A DNA stretch of 52,591 nucleotides from an uncultured Clostridia bacterium (GTDB lineage Bacteria > Bacillota > Clostridia > TANB77 > CAG-508), in assembly GCA_944391755.1 (NCBI GenBank), contig CALXUT010000008.1, positions 1 through 52,591 of the forward strand, written 5' to 3'. A model generated the notes under the pieces. That model had not been told where the DNA came from. It worked only from the letters and a program-made list of their open reading frames with translations, and ran no database searches. The translations under genes were made by a program, and so were the position numbers. The number at the start of each line of letters is the position of its first letter. Position 1 is the stretch's first letter. Positions 36,247-44,806 of the stretch are shown here, piece by piece.

Positions 36247-37476
36247 ATGGAGCTAAAGACAAAATATCAATATACATATTTTATATATCCTTATGTAGTA
36301 AAGGAATCAAGATATACAAAATACTTGTTAAAATTGCTAAAAGATGAAAATTGTAAATTAAGAATTTTTAAAAAAGATAAAGACTTAGACATATATTCAT
36401 ACTTTTCACATAGAGCAAGAGACTATATGTTTAATAGTTTTAATTTAAGCAAAACCAAACTGGCCAAATTAGAAGAGCTACCATTAGATACGAAAGCAGC
36501 TATTTTAGCTAAAAATGGTTGTACGATATTTGAATACACAATAAAAAAAGATATACAAGGTTCAACTTCAGAAAAAAGTGGCATATTTTTTAAAATTCCT
36601 AAAATAGAAATTATATGTTTTAATACAGGTATATGTTTTTTATGTATAAAAACAAATATAGAAGATAGTAATCGTTTTTCTGATTTATTAAACTTTAATT
36701 ATAAATTTAGAGATATTAATCAAGAATACAGTAATATGAACAATTATGATAATATAAGAGTCCAAACAGACTGTTTTAGTGATGTAAAATATTTTAAAGA
36801 ATTTATACAAAATTTAACGGGTTCAAATGTAGAATCCATGAAATTGGATATAGATACAGAACGATTTTTAACATATTCCTATGTATGTATAGACCAAGAA
36901 AATTGGAATAATAATAATGAATTTGAGAAAATAAGAGATAGTTATATAAAATTCTTGAATATATTATCAAGTGACAATAGTATAAACTTTTCTAGAGAGG
37001 AAATGAAAGTAATTTCTAAATGGAAATATGCAAAATTGGGCTTAACGAAACAAGGAGTTACACTATTTAGTTCGAGTTGCGATATCAATAACTATACAAT
37101 ATTTCCACAGGAGTTTCAGGAACAATATTTATATACATATATATTAGCATTATATACAAAAATTTATTTAAAAAAGATAAATTTAGAATTTAGAGAAGGA
37201 ACGAACATTAAAAAAACGAGAAAAGAATTTATCAAATTCACACAAACATTATGGATAAATGAAGTTACATCAGAAGATACAGGATCTTTATTTTACCAAT
37301 ATTTAAAAGAAGTCCTAGAAATCAATAACATATATTTTGATACAAAAAATAAGTATGATATTTTATATAAAGAATTAAATATTGAAAAAAACTCAAAGAC
37401 AAATGTACTTATAGTAATATTATTATTACTTGCATTAGTTTTCAATATGCTAAATATAGGATTCTTTTTCGATTAA
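36247..37476 (+). CDS. Unknown protein with C-terminal membrane anchor
   Basis: Not recognised. 409 residues; soluble for most of its length, rich in Lys, Tyr and Asn, with a single hydrophobic helix at the extreme C-terminus (V-L-I-V-I-L-L-L-L-A-L-V-F-N-M-L). This topology would leave a large cytoplasmic domain. It resembles the tail-end layout of some CorA-like clostridial proteins, but the G-M-N motif of CorA transporters is not present. Probably co-transcribed with the WG-repeat gene. Confidence 0.72.
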   Translation: MELKTKYQYTYFIYPYVVKESRYTKYLLKLLKDENCKLRIFKKDKDLDIYSYFSHRARDYMFNSFNLSKTKLAKLEELPLDTKAAILAKNGCTIFEYTIKKDIQGSTSEKSGIFFKIPKIEIICFNTGICFLCIKTNIEDSNRFSDLLNFNYKFRDINQEYSNMNNYDNIRVQTDCFSDVKYFKEFIQNLTGSNVESMKLDIDTERFLTYSYVCIDQENWNNNNEFEKIRDSYIKFLNILSSDNSINFSREEMKVISKWKYAKLGLTKQGVTLFSSSCDINNYTIFPQEFQEQYLYTYILALYTKIYLKKINLEFREGTNIKKTRKEFIKFTQTLWINEVTSEDTGSLFYQYLKEVLEINNIYFDTKNKYDILYKELNIEKNSKTNVLIVILLLLALVFNMLNIGFFFD

Positions 37477-37496
37477 AGCGGCATTAAATGTCGCTC
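37477..37496 (+). terminator. Weak hairpin after the 36247-37476 gene
   Basis: AGCGGCAT / ATGTCGCT stem with one wobble pair and a short loop, followed by CTTAT rather than a clear T-run. A weak terminator at best. Confidence 0.4.
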
Positions 37497-37565
37497 TTAT
37501 CATAATAAAAGGATAGGAATAGAATGGAAAAAATGCAATAAGTCAAAAAGATAAGGGAGAATATG

Positions 37566-37937
37566 ATGAAAATAAGAACAGGAACAGATATAATAGAAAT
37601 CAGCAGAGTAAAGGAAAGTATAGAAAGTACAGATGGAAAATTTTGTGAAAGAGTATATACAGAAAAAGAAATAGAATATTGTGAAAGCAAAAAAAATCAA
37701 AAATATCAACATTATGCAGCAAGATTTGCAGCAAAAGAAGCAGTCTTTAAAGCTATATCATCAAGTTTAGACGACAAATATGAAATATCATGGAAAGATA
37801 TAGAAATAGTAAATGACGAAAATGGAAGACCATATATAAATATAATAAATAGTAAGTTTAAAAAATTTGAAGATATAGATATAAGCATTTCTCATTGTAA
37901 AGATTATGCGATAGCAAATGTCGTTATTTTATGCTAA
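37566..37937 (+). CDS. acpS: Holo-[acyl-carrier-protein] synthase
   Basis: Attaches the phosphopantetheine arm to acyl carrier protein. 123 residues. Typical motifs: G-T-D-I-I-E-I-S-R-V at the N-terminus with the metal-binding aspartate, F-A-A-K-E-A-V-F-K-A in the middle, and I-S-I-S-H-C-K-D-Y-A-I-A near the end. Two adjacent ATGs exist (37563 and 37566); the second has better spacing from GGGAG. Next gene is tatD, 13 nt on. Confidence 0.93.
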   Translation: MKIRTGTDIIEISRVKESIESTDGKFCERVYTEKEIEYCESKKNQKYQHYAARFAAKEAVFKAISSSLDDKYEISWKDIEIVNDENGRPYINIINSKFKKFEDIDISISHCKDYAIANVVILC

Positions 37938-37950
37938 GAGGAGGAATAAA

Positions 37951-38733
37951 ATGGAATTCTTTGATTCACACGCACACTACAATGATGAAAAATTTGATGA
38001 AGATAGAGAACAAATTATAAAGGAAACCTATCAATCTGGAGTAACAAAATTTGTATGTGCAGGTTATGATATACCATCTTCTATAAAATCATTAGCATTA
38101 TCAAAAAAATATGAATATATTTATTCAATTTGTGGGATTTCACCTAATGATATTCCACAGAATAATACTGAATTGTGGAAAAGTATAGAAGAAATTTCAG
38201 AAATTGTGACACAAAATCTTACTAAAAAATTAGTGGCGATTGGAGAAATAGGATTAGATTATTATTGGAATAAAGAAAATAAAGAATTACAAAAACAAGC
38301 ATTTATAAAACAAATAGAATTGGCTAATCAATTAGCATTGCCAATCGTAATTCATTCTAGGGATGCAGCAGTAGATACCATACAGGTATTAAGAGATAAT
38401 CCTGTAAAAGAAAAAGGAATATTTCATTGTTGCCAACAAAATCAAGAAATGATAAAACATGCTTTGGAATTAGGATTTTATATATCCTTTGCAGGTCCAA
38501 TCACATTTAAGAATGCAAAAAATGCAGTAGATGTAGTAAAAATGGTACCATTAGATAAGCTATTAATTGAAACAGATAGCCCGTATTTGAGTCCAGAACC
38601 CAATAGAGGAAAGAGAAATGATTGTAGAAATGTTAGATATGTAGCGGAGAAAATAGCAGAGATAAAAGGAGTAGAAACAGAAGAAATTGCTAGAGTAACA
38701 TATGAAAATGCAATGAAGATTTTTAAAATTTAA
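37951..38733 (+). CDS. tatD: TatD-family metal-dependent DNase
   Basis: TIM-barrel hydrolase with 3'-5' DNase activity in the family. 260 residues. Motifs: D-S-H-A-H-Y at the start (metal ligands), G-E-I-G-L-D-Y-Y-W, P-I-V-I-H-S-R-D-A, I-F-H-C-C, and E-T-D-S-P-Y-L-S-P-E-P-N-R-G-K. The start at 37951 follows AGGAGGAATAAA; an upstream overlap into acpS is rejected. Confidence 0.94.
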   Translation: MEFFDSHAHYNDEKFDEDREQIIKETYQSGVTKFVCAGYDIPSSIKSLALSKKYEYIYSICGISPNDIPQNNTELWKSIEEISEIVTQNLTKKLVAIGEIGLDYYWNKENKELQKQAFIKQIELANQLALPIVIHSRDAAVDTIQVLRDNPVKEKGIFHCCQQNQEMIKHALELGFYISFAGPITFKNAKNAVDVVKMVPLDKLLIETDSPYLSPEPNRGKRNDCRNVRYVAEKIAEIKGVETEEIARVTYENAMKIFKI

Positions 38734-38749
38734 CTTTAAGGAGTAAAAA

Positions 38750-39301
38750 ATGTACGATAATTGGGAGCAATTAGAAGCAGAAGCGAAACAATGTAGAAAA
38801 TGTAAATTATGCCAGAATAGGAATCATGTAGTTTTTGGAACAGGTAACAAGAATGCTAAATTAATGTTTATTGGAGAAGGACCTGGAGCTGATGAAGATA
38901 TGCAAGGTATTCCATTTGTAGGTAAAGCAGGAAAATTAATGAATATGGCTTTTGAAGCGGTAGGTTTAAAAAGAGAAGACGTATATATTGCAAATATCGT
39001 AAAATGTAGACCACCTTCAAATAGAAATCCAGAAGATGATGAAGCACAAGCATGTTTAAATTATTTAAGAAATCAAGTTATTTTAGTAAAGCCTGAAATA
39101 ATCGTTTTACTTGGTAGTGTAGCCTTAAAAAATATATTAGGAAAAGAATATGGAATAACCGCAAGTAGAGGAAAATGGTTTGAAAAAAAGGGGATTTCTT
39201 ATATGCCTACTTGGCATCCAGCAGCATTATTAAGAGATGAAACAAAAAAAATTGATTTTATTAAAGATTTAAAAGAAGTTATGAAAAGAATGGAGAAATA
39301 A
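38750..39301 (+). CDS. Uracil-DNA glycosylase, family 4 (iron-sulfur type)
   Basis: Removes uracil from DNA. 183 residues. Fe-S cysteines are in place: C-R-K-C near the N-terminus, K-C-R-P-P-S-N-R-N-P, and A-C-L near residue 103. The active site is G-E-G-P-G-A-D-E-D and the second motif is T-W-H-P-A-A-L-L-R. The G-E-G-P-G form is typical of family 4. Continues the acpS-tatD operon; the next gene starts 2 nt after. Confidence 0.92.
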   Translation: MYDNWEQLEAEAKQCRKCKLCQNRNHVVFGTGNKNAKLMFIGEGPGADEDMQGIPFVGKAGKLMNMAFEAVGLKREDVYIANIVKCRPPSNRNPEDDEAQACLNYLRNQVILVKPEIIVLLGSVALKNILGKEYGITASRGKWFEKKGISYMPTWHPAALLRDETKKIDFIKDLKEVMKRMEK

Positions 39302-39303
39302 AA

Positions 39304-40557
39304 ATGGAAGAAATAAAAGAAAAAGCAAATTATTGTTTAAATTGTAAAATAAAACCATGTTCAAATAAAGGATGTCCTTTAGGAAATGATATTCCAGGGT
39401 TTATAAAAGCAATAAAAGAAGAAGATTATAAAGAAGCATATGAAATATTGTCAGAAACAACAGTATTACCAGCTGTATGTGGGAGAATTTGTCCACATAC
39501 AAAACAATGCCAAGGTTCATGTGTTAGAGGCATAAAATCTGATTCAGTAAGTGTTGGAGAATTAGAAGCTTTTATTGGAGATATATCTTTAAAAGAAAAA
39601 TACAGTATCGAAAAATTAGATAAAATAAATAAGCATAAAAAAGTGGCAATTGTAGGAGGTGGACCTTCTGGTATTACGGCAAGTGCATTTTTATTAAAAC
39701 AAGGATTTTCGGTAACTTTATATGAAAAATATGATTATCTAGGTGGATTATTAGTTCATGGAATACCAGAATTTAGATTGCCTAAAGAGATTGTAAAAGA
39801 AACAATACAAAAAGTAATCGATTTAGGTTTAAAAGTGGAATATAACCAAGAACTAGGAAAAAATTTATTTTTAAAAGATTTAGAAAAGGAATATGATGCA
39901 GTGCTTTTATCTTTTGGAGCAAATATTACTACGAAAATGGGTGTTGAAGGAGAAGAACTAGATGGCGTATATGGTGGTAATCAATTGCTAGAGAAAAAAT
40001 ACCATCCTGACTACACAAATAAGAAAGTTGCCGTCATAGGTGGTGGAAATGTTGCAATGGATTGTGCCAGAACAATTCAAAGACTAGGAGCAAAAGAGGT
40101 AAAGGTGATTTATAGAAGAGCAGAAGAACAAATGCCTGCCGAAACAAAAGAAATAAAAGAAGCAAAAGAAGAAGGAATTGAATTTTTATTTCAAAATAAT
40201 ATTGTGAAAATATTAGGAAAAGATAAAGTAGAAAAATTAGAGCTAATTAAAACAGACTTGGTACAAAAAGAGGGAGAAACGAGAAAAGTTCCTGTAAATA
40301 TACCAGATAGTAATTATATAATCGATATGGATTATGTAGTAATGGCGCTTGGTTCAATGCCAGAAGATATTGTTAACAACTTAGGATTAGAATTAAATAA
40401 ATGGGGATATATACAAATTGATGAAAATAATAGAACTTCAAATCCAAAAGTTTTTGCAAGTGGAGATATAGCTGGAGAAAAAGGAACTGTAGCATGGGCT
40501 GCTAGGTCAGGAAGAAATGCTGCAAATCATATTATTGAATTTTTAGAAGTAAAATAA
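39304..40557 (+). CDS. GltD-like NAD(P)-dependent flavoprotein oxidoreductase
   Basis: Resembles the small subunit of glutamate synthase and NfnB-type enzymes; transfers electrons from NAD(P)H through FAD and Fe-S centres. 417 residues. N-terminal cysteines C-L-N-C, P-C, G-C-P and C-G-R-I-C-P are for Fe-S binding. FAD site V-A-I-V-G-G-G-P-S-G, NADPH site V-A-V-I-G-G-G-N-V-A-M-D-C-A-R, and the C-terminal F-A-S-G-D-I-A-G-E-K-G-T-V-A are intact. No gltB large subunit adjoins, so the partner and physiological substrate are unknown. RBS GGAGAAATAAAA overlaps the preceding stop. Ends at a strong terminator. Confidence 0.88.
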   Translation: MEEIKEKANYCLNCKIKPCSNKGCPLGNDIPGFIKAIKEEDYKEAYEILSETTVLPAVCGRICPHTKQCQGSCVRGIKSDSVSVGELEAFIGDISLKEKYSIEKLDKINKHKKVAIVGGGPSGITASAFLLKQGFSVTLYEKYDYLGGLLVHGIPEFRLPKEIVKETIQKVIDLGLKVEYNQELGKNLFLKDLEKEYDAVLLSFGANITTKMGVEGEELDGVYGGNQLLEKKYHPDYTNKKVAVIGGGNVAMDCARTIQRLGAKEVKVIYRRAEEQMPAETKEIKEAKEEGIEFLFQNNIVKILGKDKVEKLELIKTDLVQKEGETRKVPVNIPDSNYIIDMDYVVMALGSMPEDIVNNLGLELNKWGYIQIDENNRTSNPKVFASGDIAGEKGTVAWAARSGRNAANHIIEFLEVK

Positions 40558-40616
40558 GAAAGCGTGAACTTTTTGGTTTTCGAATCATTACAGGTTTACT
40601 TTTTATCTTATATAAA

Positions 40617-40648
40617 AAAGAGGGTTTCCATTTCAGGAAACCCTCTTT
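40617..40648. terminator. Strong terminator after the GltD-like gene
   Basis: Perfect 13-bp stem AAAGAGGGTTTCC / GGAAACCCTCTTT with a 6-nt loop. The A-run upstream and symmetry allow it to act on both strands. Confidence 0.85.
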
Positions 40649-40649
40649 G

Positions 40650-40836
40650 AAATTCATTTGTATTTTTAAAAATTCTTCTGTGAACAAGAATCTTTTGTAT
40701 TTTTATCTTTAGAAATTTATATAACTTGCAAAATCCTTTGTATATTTATCTTTTGTAAAATCATCCGTGTATAACAAATCATTTGTAAATAAAATCATTT
40801 GTTTTTTAGAAATCCTTTGTATACTAAAGTCTTTTG
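40650..40836 (-). repeat. Degenerate repeats downstream of the HExxH gene
   Basis: On the minus strand about eleven variants of TACAAA(T/G/A)GATTT recur every 15-20 bases. Read in one frame each unit spells aromatic-T-(K/N/D/E)-(D/E)-F, and changes are mostly conservative (GAT/GAA, AAA/AAT), as if it were once coding. The frame is broken between units and is not that of the adjacent gene. Confidence 0.55.
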
Positions 40837-41919
40837 TTAATTATGTATTTTTTCTCCTGTTACGAAGTTTTTGATTGCTCTTAACCAAGAAACAAACTTA
40901 TTAGGTTTCTTACATTCAAGAGCTGTTTCGATGCCACCATTTTCAAATACATTAGATTTATGCTCTAATGCTGACATCTTTTCTGTATAGTAATCATCAA
41001 AGAAAGTATAGTCATCTGTACGACCTATAAACTCTCCATAATGCTCTAATTTCTTTCTATAATTATCAAGTTCTTCTAAGTTTGTAATTTTCTTAAAAGC
41101 TTTGTCAAAATAATTTTTAATAATTAAATTTTGAGCTTTTATATAATAATCAGCAATTTTGTTTTTGCAATTATCTGTTTTTGCTACAATTTTATCAACT
41201 TTTTTATTTCTTTCATCATATGAAGAAAATTTATTACCAAGTTTTATAAGATTTTCTTCAAGTTCAAGAATTTGATCAATATAATATTGAATATCGTCAT
41301 AAACCTTTTCTGAAGTTAAATCAATAAAAGCATTTTTAAAATTGTCATTACTTGTAAATGTGCTATCAAACAGAACAGATTCGCCTGTTAAATAAGCCAT
41401 TTGTTCAATTAAATTACATTCTAATGGATAATATGAAGGGCTTATTGTCCTAAAAGAAATTCCGAAATACTTAACATAGTCTTTTTCTATACCAATCACT
41501 TTAGATGCCATGTATTGAACTGCTGCTTCATTTAATCCCATACCAACAATTTTAAAATTATCAAAATTGCATAATCCCATTCTAACAAGATTATTTTTTT
41601 TATCTTTAACTTCTTGAATGTAGTGGATACATTCATGAATTGCAAATTCTTCTAAATCCTCAAAATCCACTTTTTGGTTAAAATAGATAGATGTATTTTT
41701 ATAAAAATAATTAGCTTCTGCCATGCCTTCTGGCATAGTAGCTCTATACATATTCAATCTAGAAAGTTTTGCAAATAAATCTGTCTCATTAAAGCAAAGT
41801 TCTGGAAAAGTTTCGCAAAGCTTTGCTGCAACATTGTGAGCGATTCGGTTTACAGACATCGTATCAAGTATATCAACAACTCTAATTCCATCTTTTCGTA
41901 AATCAGATTCGATGCTCAT
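40837..41919 (-). CDS. Putative HExxH metallopeptidase of unknown family
   Basis: 360 residues, no signal peptide and no membrane helix. H-E-C-I-H at residues 95-99 fits the zincin motif, followed 31 residues later by N-E-A-A-V-Q-Y, whose Glu131 could be the third zinc ligand. A long coiled-coil-like region follows (residues 200-310). The start at 41919 has GGAGG 7 nt upstream; ATGs at 41931 and 41961 are less likely. Monocistronic, with degenerate repeats after the stop. Family and substrate unknown. Confidence 0.72.
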   Translation of the reverse strand: MSIESDLRKDGIRVVDILDTMSVNRIAHNVAAKLCETFPELCFNETDLFAKLSRLNMYRATMPEGMAEANYFYKNTSIYFNQKVDFEDLEEFAIHECIHYIQEVKDKKNNLVRMGLCNFDNFKIVGMGLNEAAVQYMASKVIGIEKDYVKYFGISFRTISPSYYPLECNLIEQMAYLTGESVLFDSTFTSNDNFKNAFIDLTSEKVYDDIQYYIDQILELEENLIKLGNKFSSYDERNKKVDKIVAKTDNCKNKIADYYIKAQNLIIKNYFDKAFKKITNLEELDNYRKKLEHYGEFIGRTDDYTFFDDYYTEKMSALEHKSNVFENGGIETALECKKPNKFVSWLRAIKNFVTGEKIHN

Positions 41920-42084
41920 TATATCCTCCATTTTTTGTCTTTTTGTATAAAAATTCGTCAAATATATTATACAATAATTTGTCGTAAAAGTGTATTACAT
42001 TTATATTACATTTGTGTTACAAAAATATTACAAAACTATTCTTATTTTTATACCGATTTAATATTATTATAAGGAGGTGATAAT

Positions 42085-42606
42085 ATGAATATAAAAAAAT
42101 GGATAATCATTTCCGTAATTGTATCATTAATTTTAGGAATATTATTGCATTTTACATATGAGTGGTCAGGAGAAAACAAATTTGTCGCTATATTTAGTGC
42201 AGTAAATGAAAGTACATGGGAACATTTAAAATTAACATTTTATCCAATGACATTCATGGCATTAATAGGAAGTTTTTTTATAAAAAAGGAAAGTAGTAAT
42301 TATTGGTTTGCACAAGCAACAGGAATTGTTTTTTCTATGGCTTTTATAACAGCGTTCTTTTATACTTATACAGGTATCCTAGGAACGAATTTTTTGATAA
42401 TAGATATAGCATCATTTGTGATTAGTGTTTTACTAGGGGAATACATCATATATAAATTATTGTTATCCAAAAAGAAGTATGATCTAGAAAAGATATCCAT
42501 TATATTACTTTTTGCACTATTATTAAGTTTTATTGTATATACATTTGATCCATACCAAATCGCCTATTTTAAAGATCCAATAGAAGGAAGTTATGGAATA
42601 AATTAA
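42085..42606 (+). CDS. DUF6512-like integral membrane protein
   Basis: 173 residues with five predicted membrane helices. The segment A-V-N-E-S-T-W-E-H-L-K-L near residue 40 is the recognisable conserved part, with several charged residues inside a membrane region. AAGGAGGTGATA precedes the start. The family name is from memory of that motif; function is unknown. It precedes the metal-regulated operon but is probably separate, since a promoter lies between them. Confidence 0.7.
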   Translation: MNIKKWIIISVIVSLILGILLHFTYEWSGENKFVAIFSAVNESTWEHLKLTFYPMTFMALIGSFFIKKESSNYWFAQATGIVFSMAFITAFFYTYTGILGTNFLIIDIASFVISVLLGEYIIYKLLLSKKKYDLEKISIILLFALLLSFIVYTFDPYQIAYFKDPIEGSYGIN

Positions 42607-42613
42607 AAAAGTA

Positions 42614-42642
42614 TTGACAGAAAATAAAAAAGATAGTAAAAT
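42614..42642 (+). promoter_or_regulatory. Promoter of the DtxR-like/SUF operon
   Basis: TTGACA at 42614-42619, 17-bp spacer, TAAAAT at 42637-42642. The -10 overlaps the palindromic operator that follows. Confidence 0.75.
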
Positions 42643-42662
42643 GTTAGCGTACGCTAACATTT
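42639..42662. promoter_or_regulatory. Palindromic operator, DtxR/IdeR-like
   Basis: A perfect 24-bp palindrome centred on GCGTACGC, with inner part TGTTAGCGTACGCTAACA. The TTAG...CTAA arms are like DtxR/IdeR iron boxes. It overlaps the -10 of the operon whose first gene encodes a DtxR-family regulator, so autoregulation by metal (probably iron) is likely. Confidence 0.8.
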
Positions 42663-42709
42663 ATTTTTTGGATTTAAAAAGATATATATAAATGGAAAGA
42701 AGGAAGAAA

Positions 42710-43177
42710 ATGGAATTAACAAAATCGCTAGAAGAATATATAACGACAATATATATATTAGAACATAATGAAGATAAAATAAGAGTAACCGATATAGCAG
42801 ACAAAATGATAGTTACAAAGCCAAGTGTAAATAGAGCAATGAAAACATTAAAAGAAAAAGGAATCATAAACTATGCGCCATATTCAGATATAGTATTAAC
42901 TGAAAAAGGCAAAAAGATTGCACAAAATATATTAAAAAAATATGATGTAGTAAAAATATTTTTGGCAGAAATTTTAGGGACAGACGAAAGTACTGCAGTT
43001 GAAGATTCCATAAAAATAAAAAGCGTGATTTCTGAAGAAACAGAAGAAAAATTGGAACAATTTATGACAAAAACATTACAAATAGATAAATTAAAATGTA
43101 ACCATAGTTGGGAAAACGAAAAATGTAGAGAATGTAAAAGAACATTACAAAATTTTAAGAAACAGGAGGAACAATAA
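42710..43177 (+). CDS. DtxR/MntR-family metal-dependent regulator with C-terminal Cys motif
   Basis: 155 residues. Winged-helix DNA-binding domain M-E-L-T-K-S-L-E-E-Y-I-T-T-I-Y and K-P-S-V-N-R-A-M-K-T-L-K-E-K-G, then the metal-binding dimerisation domain (A-E-I-L-G, E-D-S-I-K-I-K). The C-terminal tail has C-N-H-S-W...K-C-R-E-C-K, a potential Fe-S or zinc site not found in standard DtxR. The start at 42710 follows AGAAGGAAG. Directly ahead of SufC and SufB genes, so a sensor of iron or Fe-S status is likely. Confidence 0.85.
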   Translation: MELTKSLEEYITTIYILEHNEDKIRVTDIADKMIVTKPSVNRAMKTLKEKGIINYAPYSDIVLTEKGKKIAQNILKKYDVVKIFLAEILGTDESTAVEDSIKIKSVISEETEEKLEQFMTKTLQIDKLKCNHSWENEKCRECKRTLQNFKKQEEQ

Positions 43178-43178
43178 A

Positions 43179-43892
43179 ATGTTAGAACTAAAAAATATAT
43201 GTTTTACAAGAGACAATAAAAAAATATTAGATAATATCAATTTAAAAATAGATGAAGACAAGCTAATTGCAATAACAGGGCCAAATGGATCTGGAAAGTC
43301 TACGATTTGTAAAATCATTATGGGAATTGAAAGACCAGATAGTGGACAAGTTATATTGAATGGAGAAGATATAACCAATTTAAGTATAGATGAAAGGGCA
43401 AGAAAACAAATTTCCTTTGCTTTTCAACAACCTGTAAAATTTAAAGGAATTACCGTATATGATTTAATAAAATTATCTGCTGGAAAAGATATCAATAAAA
43501 AAGAAGCATGTGATATATTATCAAATGTAGGTTTATGTGCTAAAGAGTATATCGATAGAGAAGTAAATGGATCTTTATCAGGAGGAGAATTAAAAAGAAT
43601 AGAAATTGCAACAATTGCTGTAAGAGAATCTAAATTAACCATATTTGATGAGCCAGAAGCGGGAATCGATTTATGGAGCTTTAATAACTTAATACAAGTA
43701 TTTGAAAATCTACAAGAAAGTAAGAAATCATCAATTATCATTGTATCACACCAAGAAAGAATATTAAATATAGCAGACAATGTCATATTAATGAAAGATG
43801 GAAAAATAGAAAAAATAGCACAAAAAGAGGAAATATTGGAATCAATAGAGAAACCATGTTGCAGAATAAAAAGAGGTGAAAATAATGGATAA
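43179..43892 (+). CDS. sufC: Fe-S cluster assembly ATPase SufC (SmsC-like)
   Basis: ABC ATPase that powers Fe-S scaffold assembly. 237 residues. Walker A G-P-N-G-S-G-K-S-T, Q-loop F-Q-Q-P-V, signature L-S-G-G-E-L-K-R-I-E, Walker B L-T-I-F-D-E-P-E-A-G-I-D, and H-loop S-H-Q-E. The L-S-G-G-E-x-K-R and D-E-P-E-A-G-I-D forms are SufC-like. Overlaps the SufB-like gene by 8 bases. Only SufC and SufB are present, no SufS, SufU or SufD. Confidence 0.9.
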   Translation: MLELKNICFTRDNKKILDNINLKIDEDKLIAITGPNGSGKSTICKIIMGIERPDSGQVILNGEDITNLSIDERARKQISFAFQQPVKFKGITVYDLIKLSAGKDINKKEACDILSNVGLCAKEYIDREVNGSLSGGELKRIEIATIAVRESKLTIFDEPEAGIDLWSFNNLIQVFENLQESKKSSIIIVSHQERILNIADNVILMKDGKIEKIAQKEEILESIEKPCCRIKRGENNG

Positions 43893-44805
43893 AGTAGATA
43901 TAGATTTATTAAAAGAAGTTGCAGATATAGAAAATGGAGAGCTTAAGGGTGCTTATAACATTAGAAAAAATGGAAAAGGGATAGAAAGAAATGTAACAGA
44001 AAATGTGAATATTGTTACTAAAAAAGATGTATCAGGAATTGATATTATTGTTAAAGAAAATACGAAATTTGAGATTATTCATATACCAGTAATTATTACA
44101 GAAAGCGGTTTAAAAGATGTTGTTTATAATGACTTTTATATTGGGAAAAATGCAAATGTGATCATTGTTGCAGGATGTGGTATACACAATGATCATCATC
44201 AAGACTCTCAACATGATGGTATCCATCGTTTTTACTTAGAAGAAGGAGCAAGAGTAAGATATATCGAGAAACATTATGGAGAAGGGAATGGAGACGGAAA
44301 AAGAATTTTAAATCCAATCACAGAGGTAGATTTAAAACAAGGAAGTAGTATGGAAATGGAAAGTACGCAAATAAAAGGAGTTGATTCGACTATTCGAGAA
44401 ACAAAAGGTGTGCTTGAAGCTGATACAAATTTTGTTGTAACAGAAAAAATTATGACACATGGAGAACAATTGGCTAAAACCATATTTGATGTACAATTAA
44501 ATGGGGAAAATTCTAGAACACATGTAACGTCTAGATCTGTTGCAACAGGAAATTCAAAACAATATTTTATATCCAAAATATACGGGAATGCAAAATCATT
44601 TTCACACAGTGAATGTGATGCCATCATAAAAGATAATGCAAAAGTAATTGCTACTCCAGAAGTTACGGCAAACCATGTAGATGCTAATTTAATACATGAA
44701 GCGGCAATAGGAAAAATTGCAGGAGAGCAATTAATCAAATTAATGACACTAGGTCTTACAGAAGAACAAGCAGAACAAGAAATTATAAAAGGATTTTTAA
44801 AGTAA
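43885..44805 (+). CDS. Short SufB-like scaffold (minimal SUF/SMS type)
   Basis: 306 residues, well below the 450-500 of classical SufB. The beta-helix core is present. Cys244 in S-H-S-E-C-D-A-I-I and Glu272 in L-I-H-E-A-A-I-G-K-I match the essential SufB Cys and Glu near the SufD interface. A His-rich segment H-N-D-H-H-Q-D-S-Q-H (101-110) is present. A short SufB paired with SufC alone fits the minimal SUF-like system (SMS) described in archaea and some bacteria. The ATG at 43885 follows AGAGGTGAA; a GTG at 43876 is upstream. Confidence 0.86.
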   Translation: MDKVDIDLLKEVADIENGELKGAYNIRKNGKGIERNVTENVNIVTKKDVSGIDIIVKENTKFEIIHIPVIITESGLKDVVYNDFYIGKNANVIIVAGCGIHNDHHQDSQHDGIHRFYLEEGARVRYIEKHYGEGNGDGKRILNPITEVDLKQGSSMEMESTQIKGVDSTIRETKGVLEADTNFVVTEKIMTHGEQLAKTIFDVQLNGENSRTHVTSRSVATGNSKQYFISKIYGNAKSFSHSECDAIIKDNAKVIATPEVTANHVDANLIHEAAIGKIAGEQLIKLMTLGLTEEQAEQEIIKGFLK

Positions 44806-44806
44806 T

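Noticed and set aside
40650..40836. Repeats considered as a CRISPR array
   Set aside because: Units are short (12-14 bases), variable, and lack spacers of constant length; no cas genes nearby.
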